From Pseudomonadota bacterium (GTDB taxonomy: Bacteria > Pseudomonadota > Gammaproteobacteria > Steroidobacterales > GCA-2729495): a stretch of DNA of 7,733 nucleotides. The DNA is taken from contig JAUPLK010000069.1 of assembly GCA_030836925.1 (NCBI GenBank), forward strand, positions 1-7,733. The letters are read 5' to 3'. Position 1 is the first letter of the stretch. Every line of letters begins with the position of its first letter. The notes below the pieces were generated by a model, which searched no databases, was not told the DNA's origin, and saw only the letters and a program-made list of their open reading frames with translations. The position numbers and the translations under genes are program-made. Positions 1 to 6,227 of the stretch are shown piece by piece.

Positions 1-453
1 TGCCAGCAGCAGTTCCTTCGCCTTGCGCACGAAGGTGCGTTCGGGGCTTAAAAAATAGGCTCTTGCGAGCTGCTGTGTGATCGTGCTGCCGCCCTGTGTG
101 CGGCTGCCGGTCAGCACCAGATGGCTGCCCGCACGCATCAACCCTTCGTAGTCGAAGCCGGGGTGCTCGAAGAAGCGGTCGTCTTCGGCTGCGAGTACGG
201 CCTGGACCACCACGGCCGGTATGTCGCTGTACTGGACCGGGATACGCCGGTACTCGCCGAGCTGCGCAATGAGACGTGCGTCACGGGAATAGATGCGCAG
301 TGGAACCTGCAGTGGAACATCCTGCATGTGCTCGACGGAGGGCAGCCCCGGAGAAAGAAAATACCAGGCAGTACCAGCGGTTACGCCACCGGCGATGGCA
401 CCGGTAAGCGCGATGCCGAGCAGTGCCATCAGGACTCGAATCAGAAATTTCAT
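1..453 (-). CDS. mrcA: Penicillin-binding protein 1A, N-terminal part (bifunctional transglycosylase/transpeptidase)
   Basis: Class A PBPs polymerise lipid II into glycan strands and cross-link the peptides at the periplasmic face of the inner membrane. Reading the minus strand from the ATG at 453-451 gives 151 codons open to the window edge, so this is the N-terminal portion only; the transpeptidase domain lies outside. Seen: a short cytoplasmic start (MKFLIR), a transmembrane anchor at about residues 7-33, then the glycosyltransferase family 51 domain. Its signatures are all present: EDDRFFEHPG at 90-99 (E90 is the expected catalytic glutamate), GGSTITQQLAR at 121-131 and RKAKE at 143-147. 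These motifs identify the family firmly. PBP1A (mrcA/ponA) rather than PBP1B is inferred from the motif wording, the short N-terminus and the divergent pilM neighbour, which is classical for this gene. No strong Shine-Dalgarno sequence precedes the ATG. Confidence 0.95.
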   Translation of the reverse strand, partial: MKFLIRVLMALLGIALTGAIAGGVTAGTAWYFLSPGLPSVEHMQDVPLQVPLRIYSRDARLIAQLGEYRRIPVQYSDIPAVVVQAVLAAEDDRFFEHPGFDYEGLMRAGSHLVLTGSRTQGGSTITQQLARAYFLSPERTFVRKAKELLLA

Positions 454-474
454 TGAAGAAGCGGGAAAGGTACC

Positions 475-511
475 TTGCGCGGTCGGTGACGATTATGCAT
501 ATTGGCCGCGG
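475..511 (+). promoter_or_regulatory. Candidate distal promoter of the pil leader
   Basis: TTGCGC at 475-480 and CATATT at 498-503 are separated by exactly 17 bp, a sigma-70-like arrangement with modest matches (3/6 and 4/6). Transcription would begin near 510-511, right at the 5' edge of the putative c-di-GMP aptamer. That placement is typical of riboswitch leaders and is the main support for the call. It overlaps the minus-strand mrcA promoter candidate head to head. Confidence 0.4.
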
Positions 512-522
512 TTTTTGGGCAA
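485..522 (-). promoter_or_regulatory. Candidate mrcA promoter
   Basis: On the minus strand a -10-like CATAAT (five of six bases of TATAAT) lies at 497-492, about 40 bases upstream of the mrcA ATG. A weak -35-like TTGCCC lies at 522-517 with a long 19-bp spacer; GCCCAA at 520-515 would have the better 17-bp spacer. The start point would fall near 485, leaving a leader of roughly 30 nt. The -10 abuts the plus-strand candidate -10 over the shared ATGCAT palindrome (495-500). This is motif reading only; the -35 is poor. Confidence 0.4.
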
Positions 523-600
523 ACCTACTGAAAGGTGGGGACGCAAAGCTACCGGTCTACGGGACTGATTGGGGAGACGCGCTGGATTGGGGCGCAGCCG
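510..600 (+). ncRNA. Putative GEMM-I cyclic-di-GMP riboswitch aptamer
   Basis: GEMM-I RNAs bind cyclic di-GMP and control motility, pilus and related genes. Seen here: GGGCAAACC at 517-525; a P2 hairpin CCTACT (524-529) / GGTGGG (534-539), with two G-U pairs, capped by a GAAA tetraloop (530-533); then GGACGCAAAGC at 539-549. From the first G of GGGCAAACC to the first A of GCAAAGC is 28 nt, the same distance as in the Vc2 aptamer sequence as I recall it. The G corresponding to Vc2 G20 (g518 by my alignment) is G, as in c-di-GMP binders, not the A of cGAMP-selective variants. The P3 side begins GCTACCGGTCTACGG (548-562) and probably closes on GCAGCC (594-599), but this 3' half fits the consensus poorly. 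The 3' boundary is therefore approximate. The aptamer is 349 nt upstream of pilM, an unusually long leader, and no intrinsic terminator follows. Confidence 0.72.
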
Positions 601-631
601 CAAGTGCAGAATCCTACGACAGCGGGGCCGC

Positions 632-665
632 CAGATTGCAGGCATTCGGATGTACCTGCCATCTG
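632..665 (+). other. Long stem-loop in the pil leader
   Basis: CAGAT (632-636) pairs with ATCTG (661-665), GCAGG (638-642) with CCTGC (655-659), and CAT (643-645) with ATG (650-652) around a TCGG loop. This is 13 pairs interrupted by one T/C mismatch and a two-base TA bulge. It lies about 30 nt after the putative aptamer. No T-run follows on either strand, so it is not a canonical intrinsic terminator. It could be part of a riboswitch expression platform, an RNA stability element or a structured operator. Confidence 0.5.
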
Positions 666-830
666 TACCCTCTGCGTGCGAATCGTCTGTGCTTGCCGTT
701 CCGGGTGGTGATTGAGATCGCACACCCGCAACTTTGGCGCACTGCTCCCCCTCTCGTTCTACTCCCGCTGACCTTAGCCTCCGGGCCTGCTGTCTGTCTT
801 TCCCTGTCGGGCTGGATGGCGGCGGAAATT
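660..830 (+). other. C-rich, G-poor untranslated stretch; possible Rho-entry region
   Basis: No convincing gene is seen here; the open frames crossing it lack family features and ribosome binding sites. The RNA-like strand is pyrimidine-rich: in 721-780 I count 28 C against 9 G. There is no T-run of four or more that could end an intrinsic terminator. Long C-over-G bubbles in untranslated leaders are typical of rut sites, and some riboswitches act through Rho. Assignment as a rut region is inference. Confidence 0.3.
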
Positions 831-837
831 CCGGTCT

Positions 838-888
838 GGTGACGAGCGTCACATCGCGTTTCTATCCGCGGTGATATATGGTTAAATG
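838..888 (+). promoter_or_regulatory. Candidate CRP/Vfr/Clp-type site with class II pilM promoter
   Basis: GGTGA-CGAGCG-TCACA at 838-853 matches the CRP-family consensus TGTGA-N6-TCACA at nine of ten half-site positions, within a 6-2-6 perfect dyad GTGACG/CGTCAC. An extended -10 element, TG-A-TATATG, lies at 872-880. If transcription starts near 886-888, the site is centred (845.5) about 41.5 bp upstream, the spacing of a class II activator site, where no good -35 is needed; none is visible. The resulting leader to the pilM GTG would be about 60 nt. Vfr in Pseudomonas and Clp in Xanthomonas are CRP relatives that recognise this consensus and influence pili. That a homologue acts here is inferred. 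Confidence 0.5.
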
Positions 889-948
889 CGATTCGTGACG
901 TGCCGAAGACGTTATTCGCGCAACTTCCGGGTTTAGAAGGGAAAAGCT

Positions 949-2010
949 GTGCTTTTCGGTTCACGTTCCAGGTCCCTGATTGGCCTTGACATAACAACCT
1001 CATCGATCAAGCTCGTTGAGTTGTCCCAGAGCGGCAAGAGCTACCGTGCGGAAAGCTATGCCGCGGAGCCGACGCCGCCCAACTCGATCAACGAGAAGAC
1101 GATCGTCGATGCGCCGGCAGTGGGCGAGGCGATTCGTCGCGCGGTAAAGCGCGCCGGTACCAGTTCGAAAGACGTGGCCATCGCGATCGGCGGTGACGCA
1201 GCCATCACCAAGATCATCCAGATGCCCCGTCGCTTTACTGCACGGGAGCTCGAAGGCCAGGTCGAGATCCAGGCCGATCAGTACATCCCCTTCCCGATGG
1301 AAGAGGTCAGTTTCGATTTCCAGGTATTGGGACCGTCGCCAACCGATCCGGAGATGCTCGACATTTTGCTGGTCGCAACCCGTACCGAGAATGTCGATCA
1401 GCGCAAGGCCGCCGTTGACGCGGCAGGTCTCACCGCACGTGTGGTCGACGTCGAGCCTTTTGCACTCGAAAACGCCTGTCACCTGCTCGTGCACCAGATG
1501 CCGGACGGTGGCATGCAGCACCAGATCGCGATTGTCGACTTCGGGGCCAGCAACACCACGTTCAGCGTTCTGCAGGACATGCGGGTGGTATACACCCGTG
1601 ACTTCTCCTTTGGCGGGCAGCAGCTCACCGAGGAAATCATGCGTACCTACGGGTTGAGCCTCGAAGATGCGGGGCGCGCCAAGAAGGAGGGTGGACTGCC
1701 CGGCAATTACCAGCCGGAAGTACTCGATCCCTTCATGGACGACATGACCCAGCAGGTCAGTCGCTCCCTGCAGTTCTTTCTCGCTTCCGGCGGCGGCCGC
1801 GAGCAGCCGGACCAGATCCTGGTCTGCGGTGGTTGCGCAAACATACCGGGTGTCGCCGACGTCATTTCAAGCAAGGTCGGCATACCTACCGAGATCGGTG
1901 ATCCACTCGGCCAGATGAAGATCTCCAGCCGGGCCAAATCACAGGGCATCCGCAAGGACTCCACTGCATTGCTGACCGCATGTGGGCTCGCGCTCCGGAG
2001 TTTCGACTGA
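949..2010 (+). CDS. pilM: Type IV pilus assembly protein PilM
   Basis: PilM is a cytoplasmic, actin/FtsA-like nucleotide-binding protein. It docks on the N-terminal tail of PilN and couples the inner-membrane alignment complex to the pilus machinery. The 353-residue product matches the usual length of about 354. Visible motifs: a phosphate-1-like strand-loop IGLDITTSSIKLVEL at 11-25, a phosphate-2-like IVDFGASNTTF at 195-205, an adenosine-type ILVCGGCANIPG at 290-301, and the typical ending ALLTACGLALRSFD at 340-353. The GTG start is preceded by AGAAGGG at 935-941, seven bases away, and an in-frame TAG at 934-936 excludes any start further upstream. It is the first gene of the pilMNOPQ cluster; its TGA ends one base before the pilN ATG. 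Expression is probably set by the elements at 475-888. Confidence 0.96.
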   Translation: MLFGSRSRSLIGLDITTSSIKLVELSQSGKSYRAESYAAEPTPPNSINEKTIVDAPAVGEAIRRAVKRAGTSSKDVAIAIGGDAAITKIIQMPRRFTARELEGQVEIQADQYIPFPMEEVSFDFQVLGPSPTDPEMLDILLVATRTENVDQRKAAVDAAGLTARVVDVEPFALENACHLLVHQMPDGGMQHQIAIVDFGASNTTFSVLQDMRVVYTRDFSFGGQQLTEEIMRTYGLSLEDAGRAKKEGGLPGNYQPEVLDPFMDDMTQQVSRSLQFFLASGGGREQPDQILVCGGCANIPGVADVISSKVGIPTEIGDPLGQMKISSRAKSQGIRKDSTALLTACGLALRSFD

Positions 2011-2011
2011 T

Positions 2012-2620
2012 ATGCCACGCATAAATCTACTGCCCTGGCGGGATGAGCTGCGCACCAGGCGGCGCAACCAGTTCTTCATCGGTCTGGGTGCGGCGGTCGG
2101 TGCCGCAGGCCTCGTGATCCTCGCCTCGAATTTCGTCATGAACGGCGTGATCAGCAGCCAGAAGGCCCGCAACAAGTTGCTGGAAGACGAAATCGCACTG
2201 CTCGATGAGCGGATCGCCGAGATTCTCGATCTCGAAGCCAAGAAAGAACGCCTCATGGCACGCATGGAGATCATCGAGCAGCTCCAGCGCAGCCGGCCGG
2301 AAATCGTGCATGTGTTCGAGGAACTGGTGAGGACGCTGCCCGATGGTGTGCGGCTGACCGCAGTCAAGCAGTCCGGCAAGCGGGTTGAAATCCGCGGTGA
2401 TGCCGAATCCAACACCCGCGTGTCGGCTTTCATGCGCAATCTCGACAAGTCAGAGTGGTTTACGCAGCCCGATCTTGAAATCGTCGAGGTGCGGGAGGCT
2501 GGCGCAAAGAGCAAGAAGGGTGTGCCGCAGGAAACCGGCGAGTTTGCCGGCCGCTCGTCGCAGTTCGTGGTTTATGCGAATCAGGTATCGGTGACGGATG
2601 ATGAGGAGGTTGCAAAGTGA
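2012..2620 (+). CDS. pilN: Type IV pilus inner-membrane protein PilN
   Basis: PilN is a bitopic inner-membrane protein that binds PilM through its cytoplasmic N-terminus and dimerises with PilO in the periplasm. The start at 2012 gives 202 residues opening with MPRINLLPWR, the conserved INLLPWR PilM-binding motif. An in-frame ATG at 1982 would add ten unrelated residues inside pilM and is rejected. A basic patch (RTRRR, 14-18) is followed by a transmembrane helix at about 21-44, a charged coiled-coil at about 48-92, and a ferredoxin-like periplasmic domain from about 95 to 190. The segment at 163-183, rich in Lys, Gly and Ser, looks like a flexible loop before the last strand. GGAG at 1997-2000 is the candidate ribosome binding site, 11 bases away. 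Translation is probably coupled to pilM. Confidence 0.95.
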   Translation: MPRINLLPWRDELRTRRRNQFFIGLGAAVGAAGLVILASNFVMNGVISSQKARNKLLEDEIALLDERIAEILDLEAKKERLMARMEIIEQLQRSRPEIVHVFEELVRTLPDGVRLTAVKQSGKRVEIRGDAESNTRVSAFMRNLDKSEWFTQPDLEIVEVREAGAKSKKGVPQETGEFAGRSSQFVVYANQVSVTDDEEVAK

Positions 2621-3336
2621 ACTTCCTTGATGATCTACGTAACCTGGATATCAACGATATCGGTCGCTGGCCGTTCCCGATCCAGGCATTTTTCATTGCA
2701 TTGCTGTTCATGATTGCCGGCGCTGGCGGGTTCTGGACCTTCGTCTGGAAAAACCAGATGCCCAAGCTCGAAAGGGCGCAGGCCGAGGAGCGGGAGCTCC
2801 GCAGCACCTTCGAGGCCAAGCAGCGCAAGGCCGCGAACTTCACTGCGTACAAGGCGCAGCTGGCTGAAATCGAGCGCTCCTTCGGCACGATGCTCCGGCA
2901 ATTGCCCGGCAAGACCGAGATTCCCAATCTGCTGGTGGACATCTCCCAGACCGGACGTGGTGCCGGGCTGCAGGAAGAACTCTTCCAGCCAGCTGAAGAA
3001 GATCGCAAGGATTTCTACGCCGAAAAACCCATCAAGATCCGCCTGTCCGGCTCATACCATGAGTTCGGCCGCTTCGTGAGCGATATTGCGGCGCTGCCCC
3101 GTATCGTGACACTGCACGACATCGAGATCGCACCCAAGGGCAAGGATCCGGGCTTCGACGAGCTGGTGCTCAACGTCACCGCAAAAACCTATCGCTATCT
3201 GGATGAGGATGAGCTGCAGGCAGCAGCTGCTGCCGAGGTGGCCGCTCAGGGTCCGCGCGGCAAGAAATCCAGAACGACCCGCGAGACCAGCAAGGGCAAC
3301 AAGACAGCCAAGGCGAAACCGGGGAAGAAGAGCTAG
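2617..3336 (+). CDS. pilO: Type IV pilus inner-membrane protein PilO
   Basis: PilO pairs with PilN in the inner membrane and contacts PilP, helping to transmit between motor and secretin. The GTG start overlaps the pilN stop by four bases (GTGA) and has a strong ribosome binding site, GAGGAGGT at 2603-2610, six bases upstream. Order: cytoplasmic tail with LDINDIGRWPF at 10-20, transmembrane helix at about 21-44, coiled-coil at about 48-88, then a periplasmic domain with family wording such as LRQLPGKTEIPNLL (93-106), FYAEKPIKIRLSGSYHEF (133-150) and LPRIVTLHDIEI (160-171). The conserved fold ends near 195. The remaining tail of about 40 residues is an Ala-rich stretch (201-210) followed by a Lys/Arg-rich end with no acidic residue except E223. 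The total of 239 is longer than the usual 205-215. Confidence 0.95.
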   Translation: MNFLDDLRNLDINDIGRWPFPIQAFFIALLFMIAGAGGFWTFVWKNQMPKLERAQAEERELRSTFEAKQRKAANFTAYKAQLAEIERSFGTMLRQLPGKTEIPNLLVDISQTGRGAGLQEELFQPAEEDRKDFYAEKPIKIRLSGSYHEFGRFVSDIAALPRIVTLHDIEIAPKGKDPGFDELVLNVTAKTYRYLDEDELQAAAAAEVAAQGPRGKKSRTTRETSKGNKTAKAKPGKKS

Positions 3337-3876
3337 ATGATCAGGGTTCCATCCATGTTGTACAGCTTTCGCTTGCGGCAGGCCGGCGCCGGAATCCTGC
3401 TGGCATCCACGTTGCTGACCGGCTGTGGTGGCGGCCAGTCTGATCTCATGAAGTACATCGATACCGTCAAGGCGCGACCAGGTGGCCGCATCGAGTCCTT
3501 GCCGCAGGTCAAACCCTACGAAACCTTTTCTTACGCAGCGGATGCCCTGCGTTCGCCTTTCGTTCCCGATGCACCGCAGGGTCGCGCCGGTGCGATGGGC
3601 CCGCGTCCGGATTCGTCCCGCCCCAAGGAGTATCTGGAGCAATTCCCGCTCGATACGCTTTCGATGGCAGGCACGCTGAGTCAGGGTTCGGCCAATTACG
3701 GTCTGGTGCAGACCGGCGATGGTCTGTTGCACAAGGTACTGCCCGGCAACTATATCGGGCAGTACGACGGTCGCGTGGTCACGGTGACGCAAGCCGAGAT
3801 CCAGGTTGAGGAATTGGTGCCGGATGGCATGGGTGGCTTTTACAAACGGTCGGCTTCGATCGCGCTTGGAGATTGA
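3337..3876 (+). CDS. pilP: Type IV pilus lipoprotein PilP
   Basis: PilP is a lipoprotein that binds the PilN/PilO pair and contacts the N-terminal domains of PilQ, bridging inner and outer membrane parts. The product is 179 residues from the ATG that directly follows the pilO stop (GGGGAAGAAG at 3321-3330 upstream). A second ATG at 3355, with AGGG at 3342-3345, would give 173 residues and an equally good signal peptide. The lipobox is L-T-G-C with Cys30 (long-start numbering), preceded by a hydrophobic stretch. Next come a Gly-rich linker, the extended PilN/PilO-binding region (about 36-95, with RSPFVPD at 72-78) and the C-terminal beta domain (about 99-176, including LDTLSMAGTL and LVQTGDGLLHKVLPGNYIG). 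Residue +2 after the Cys is Gly, not Asp, so inner-membrane retention cannot be read by the E. coli rule. Confidence 0.94.
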   Translation: MIRVPSMLYSFRLRQAGAGILLASTLLTGCGGGQSDLMKYIDTVKARPGGRIESLPQVKPYETFSYAADALRSPFVPDAPQGRAGAMGPRPDSSRPKEYLEQFPLDTLSMAGTLSQGSANYGLVQTGDGLLHKVLPGNYIGQYDGRVVTVTQAEIQVEELVPDGMGGFYKRSASIALGD

Positions 3877-3886
3877 GGCGGGGTTG

Positions 3887-3910
3887 CCGGTCCCGCGCAG
3901 CGGGATACGG
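3887..3910 (+). other. Hairpin between pilP and pilQ
   Basis: TCCCGC (3891-3896) and GCGGGA (3900-3905) form a perfect stem around a three-base GCA loop. It is extended by a G-U pair and, after one bulged A, by CCG (3887-3889) with CGG (3908-3910). The following ATTTTG has only four T residues, so it would be at best a weak terminator. It probably tunes readthrough or mRNA processing before pilQ. Confidence 0.5.
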
Positions 3911-3951
3911 ATTTTGGGTTGCCGACGCAGGAATATGGTTGGGAGTACGGG

Positions 3952-6171
3952 ATGATGAGCACGACCAGGGGCAGTGAGATGGCAGGACCGACCGGAAGGC
4001 GGTGTACCGTCAGCCGCGTCCGCGCCGCATTGATCGGTGCGCTGGCAATCGCGTCGACCGGGATATCCACCGCGCTGGCGCAGGCCGCACCGGCCGCGAA
4101 CCAGCTCAAGGATATTGAAGTACAGGCACTGTCTGGCGATCGCCTCGAGTTGCGCCTGGTGACTTCGGGGGCCGCCTCCGAGCCACTGGCCTTCGTCATC
4201 GACAATCCCGCCCGCATCTCTCTCGATCTGCAGAACACCATGCTCGGTCTGGACAAGCGGCGCAAGGACGTCAATATCGGCCCGCTGTCCACCATTCTGG
4301 CTGCCGAGGCTGGCGGCAAGACCCGTGTTGTGCTGAATCTCGACAAGATGGTGCCGTACCAGACCCGCATCGACGGCAACGCCATCGTGGTAACGCTTGG
4401 TGCCGCAGATGCGGCTGCTGCTGCCGTCACGTCCTTCCCCGAGACCCGGGCTGCGCCAACCCCCGCCGTGGCGGCCGCCAACCGCAGCGTGAGTGGTGTC
4501 GATTTTCGCCGCGGCGACAACGGGGCTGGCCGGGTCGTGATCACCCTGTCTGATCCAGCCACGCCGGTCGATGTCCGCAAAGAAGGCGACCGCGTGGTGC
4601 TCTCGTTCAACGGTGCGACGCTGCCGGCAAACCTGCAGAAGCGGCTGGATGTCACCGACTTCGCGACACCGGTCAACTCGATCGAATCGACGGGCACTCC
4701 GTCGGGTACCCGTATCAGCATTGCCGCCAAACTGCCGTTCCAGGAACTCGCCTATCAATCCGACGGGGTTTTCACCGTTGAGGTTGCACCGGTCGTGGAG
4801 GCTGAAAAAGATACCAAGCCGACTCTTTTCAACCCTGATCGTGAATATACCGGCGAGCGGCTCACGCTGTCCTTTCAGGACATCGAGACCCGCGCCGTGT
4901 TGCAGCTGCTGGCCGATGTCAGTGGCCGCAACATCATCGTGTCCGACAGCGTTTCGGGAAACGTCACCCTGCGCCTGCAGAACGTGCCCTGGGACCAGGC
5001 CCTCGACATTGTCCTGGCCACGAAGGGACTCGACATGCGCGAGAACGGTGGCGTGATCATCGTCGCGCCCGCCGAGGAAATTGCCTCGCGTGAAAAGGCC
5101 GATCTCGAGGCGCGCAAGGATATCCGCGAACTCGAGCCGCTGCTGTCCGAGTTCTTGCAGGTCAACTATGCCAAGGCGGCTGATCTGGCTGAACTGATGA
5201 AGGGCAAGGGCGGCGGCGGCAGCAAGGGTAATGCACTGCTGTCCGAGCGCGGCAGTGTGGCCATCGACGAACGGACCAATACGCTGCTGGTGCAGGATGT
5301 CAGCGAAAATCTCGCGCAGATCCGCCGGCTGGTCGGCACACTGGATATTCCGGTCCGCCAGGTTCTCATCGAGTCGCGCATCGTGATCGTCAACGACGAC
5401 TTCAGTCGCGATCTCGGCATGCGGTGGGGTGTCACGGCCGTCGACGACACCAGCGATGGCCTGATTGCCGTGTCCGGGTCGGGCAGCGGCACCAACACCA
5501 TCGTCAATTCGGCATTGAATAACCAGCAGAACACGGGTTCCCTGTTCCCGGTACAGCTGCCCGCGCAGGGTGACCGCTACAACGTGAACCTGCCGGTCGC
5601 GAATCCGGCCGGCCGACTCGGACTGGCTCTGCTCGGCGAAGACTATCTGGTCGATCTCGAGCTGTCGGCCGCACAGGCCGAGGGCCGGGGTGAAGTGATC
5701 TCCTCTCCGCGGGTGATCACCGCCAACCAGAAAGAAGCCTCCATACGCCAGGGTGTCGAGATTCCCTATCAGGAGTCCTCATCCAGCGGCGCCACCTCGA
5801 CGCAGTTCAAGGAGGCTGTCCTCAGCCTGACGGTAACCCCGCAGATCACGCCTGACGACCGCATCATCCTCGATCTCACCGTCACCAAGGACAGCGTTGG
5901 ACAGGTGGTTTCCGATGAGCGCGGTGGATCGATACCGAGCATCGACACGCGCGAAGTAGTAACGCAGGTGCTGGTCAACAATGGCCAGACGGTGGTGCTC
6001 GGTGGCGTCTACGAGACCGAAGAAGGCGAGCAGGTCAGCAAGGTGCCGTTCCTCGGTGACATCCCGGGTGTCGGCGTGCTGTTCCGCTCGACCCGCAAGA
6101 TATCCAACAAGTCCGAACTGCTGATCTTCGTGACGCCAAAGATCCTCAAGGAAGGCTCGAACATTTATTGA
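3952..6171 (+). CDS. pilQ: Type IV pilus secretin PilQ
   Basis: PilQ forms the gated outer-membrane ring through which the pilus passes. From the ATG at 3952 it has 739 residues. Order: Sec signal peptide to about 43 (basic RVR at 22-24, hydrophobic core, ALA-Q cleavage), two AMIN domains at about 52-150 and 179-280 that in PilQ bind peptidoglycan, secretin N0/STN at about 305-373, N1 at about 394-465, and the secretin barrel at about 551-733. Near the end is the signature VSKVPFLGDIPGVGVLFR (695-712), followed by SELLIFVTPKIL. A Gly-rich loop, KGKGGGGSKGN (417-427), interrupts N1. Start choice: GGGAG at 3941-3945 lies six bases before 3952. The frame is also open to a TTG at 3919 (750 residues, poor ribosome site), and an ATG at 3979 with AGGGG upstream would still leave a complete signal peptide. 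Confidence 0.95.
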   Translation: MMSTTRGSEMAGPTGRRCTVSRVRAALIGALAIASTGISTALAQAAPAANQLKDIEVQALSGDRLELRLVTSGAASEPLAFVIDNPARISLDLQNTMLGLDKRRKDVNIGPLSTILAAEAGGKTRVVLNLDKMVPYQTRIDGNAIVVTLGAADAAAAAVTSFPETRAAPTPAVAAANRSVSGVDFRRGDNGAGRVVITLSDPATPVDVRKEGDRVVLSFNGATLPANLQKRLDVTDFATPVNSIESTGTPSGTRISIAAKLPFQELAYQSDGVFTVEVAPVVEAEKDTKPTLFNPDREYTGERLTLSFQDIETRAVLQLLADVSGRNIIVSDSVSGNVTLRLQNVPWDQALDIVLATKGLDMRENGGVIIVAPAEEIASREKADLEARKDIRELEPLLSEFLQVNYAKAADLAELMKGKGGGGSKGNALLSERGSVAIDERTNTLLVQDVSENLAQIRRLVGTLDIPVRQVLIESRIVIVNDDFSRDLGMRWGVTAVDDTSDGLIAVSGSGSGTNTIVNSALNNQQNTGSLFPVQLPAQGDRYNVNLPVANPAGRLGLALLGEDYLVDLELSAAQAEGRGEVISSPRVITANQKEASIRQGVEIPYQESSSSGATSTQFKEAVLSLTVTPQITPDDRIILDLTVTKDSVGQVVSDERGGSIPSIDTREVVTQVLVNNGQTVVLGGVYETEEGEQVSKVPFLGDIPGVGVLFRSTRKISNKSELLIFVTPKILKEGSNIY

Positions 6172-6181
6172 ACGGAATCAT

Positions 6182-6208
6182 CCGCAGCGAGGGCAGAGTG
6201 CGCTGCGG
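6182..6208 (+). other. Inverted repeat between pilQ and the Ig-like lipoprotein gene
   Basis: CCGCAGCG (6182-6189) and CGCTGCGG (6201-6208) form a perfect 8-bp stem with an 11-base loop, starting 11 bases after the pilQ stop. No T-run follows, so it is not a classical terminator. It may limit readthrough, protect the pilQ mRNA end from exonucleases, or be a binding site. Confidence 0.45.
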
Positions 6209-6227
6209 TGTGTGAGAGGGAATTGCT

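Noticed and set aside
121..568. Plus-strand open frames of 91-111 codons across the mrcA region
   Set aside because: They lie antisense to or beside the PBP1A frame, whose GT51 motifs are unmistakable, and show no family features of their own.
650..715. 21-codon plus-strand ORF (MYLPSV...) starting inside the 632-665 hairpin
   Set aside because: Only a weak AGG precedes it and nothing supports translation; it is too short to call, though it could be a leader peptide.
423..852. Open frames of 119-139 codons on both strands in the intergenic region
   Set aside because: They run through the aptamer and hairpin, have no ribosome binding site or recognisable domain, and are probably chance frames in GC-rich DNA.
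886..936. 16-codon upstream ORF ending at TAG just before pilM
   Set aside because: Its ATG falls at the predicted transcription start with no ribosome site. It is useful only for showing that pilM cannot start upstream of 937.
1982..2011. Upstream in-frame ATG for pilN
   Set aside because: It would add ten residues unlike any PilN N-terminus; the family begins at the INLLPWR motif, which fits the ATG at 2012.
3052..4758. 568-codon minus-strand open frame
   Set aside because: It is antisense to pilO, pilP and pilQ, which are all clearly coding; long antisense frames are common in GC-rich genes.
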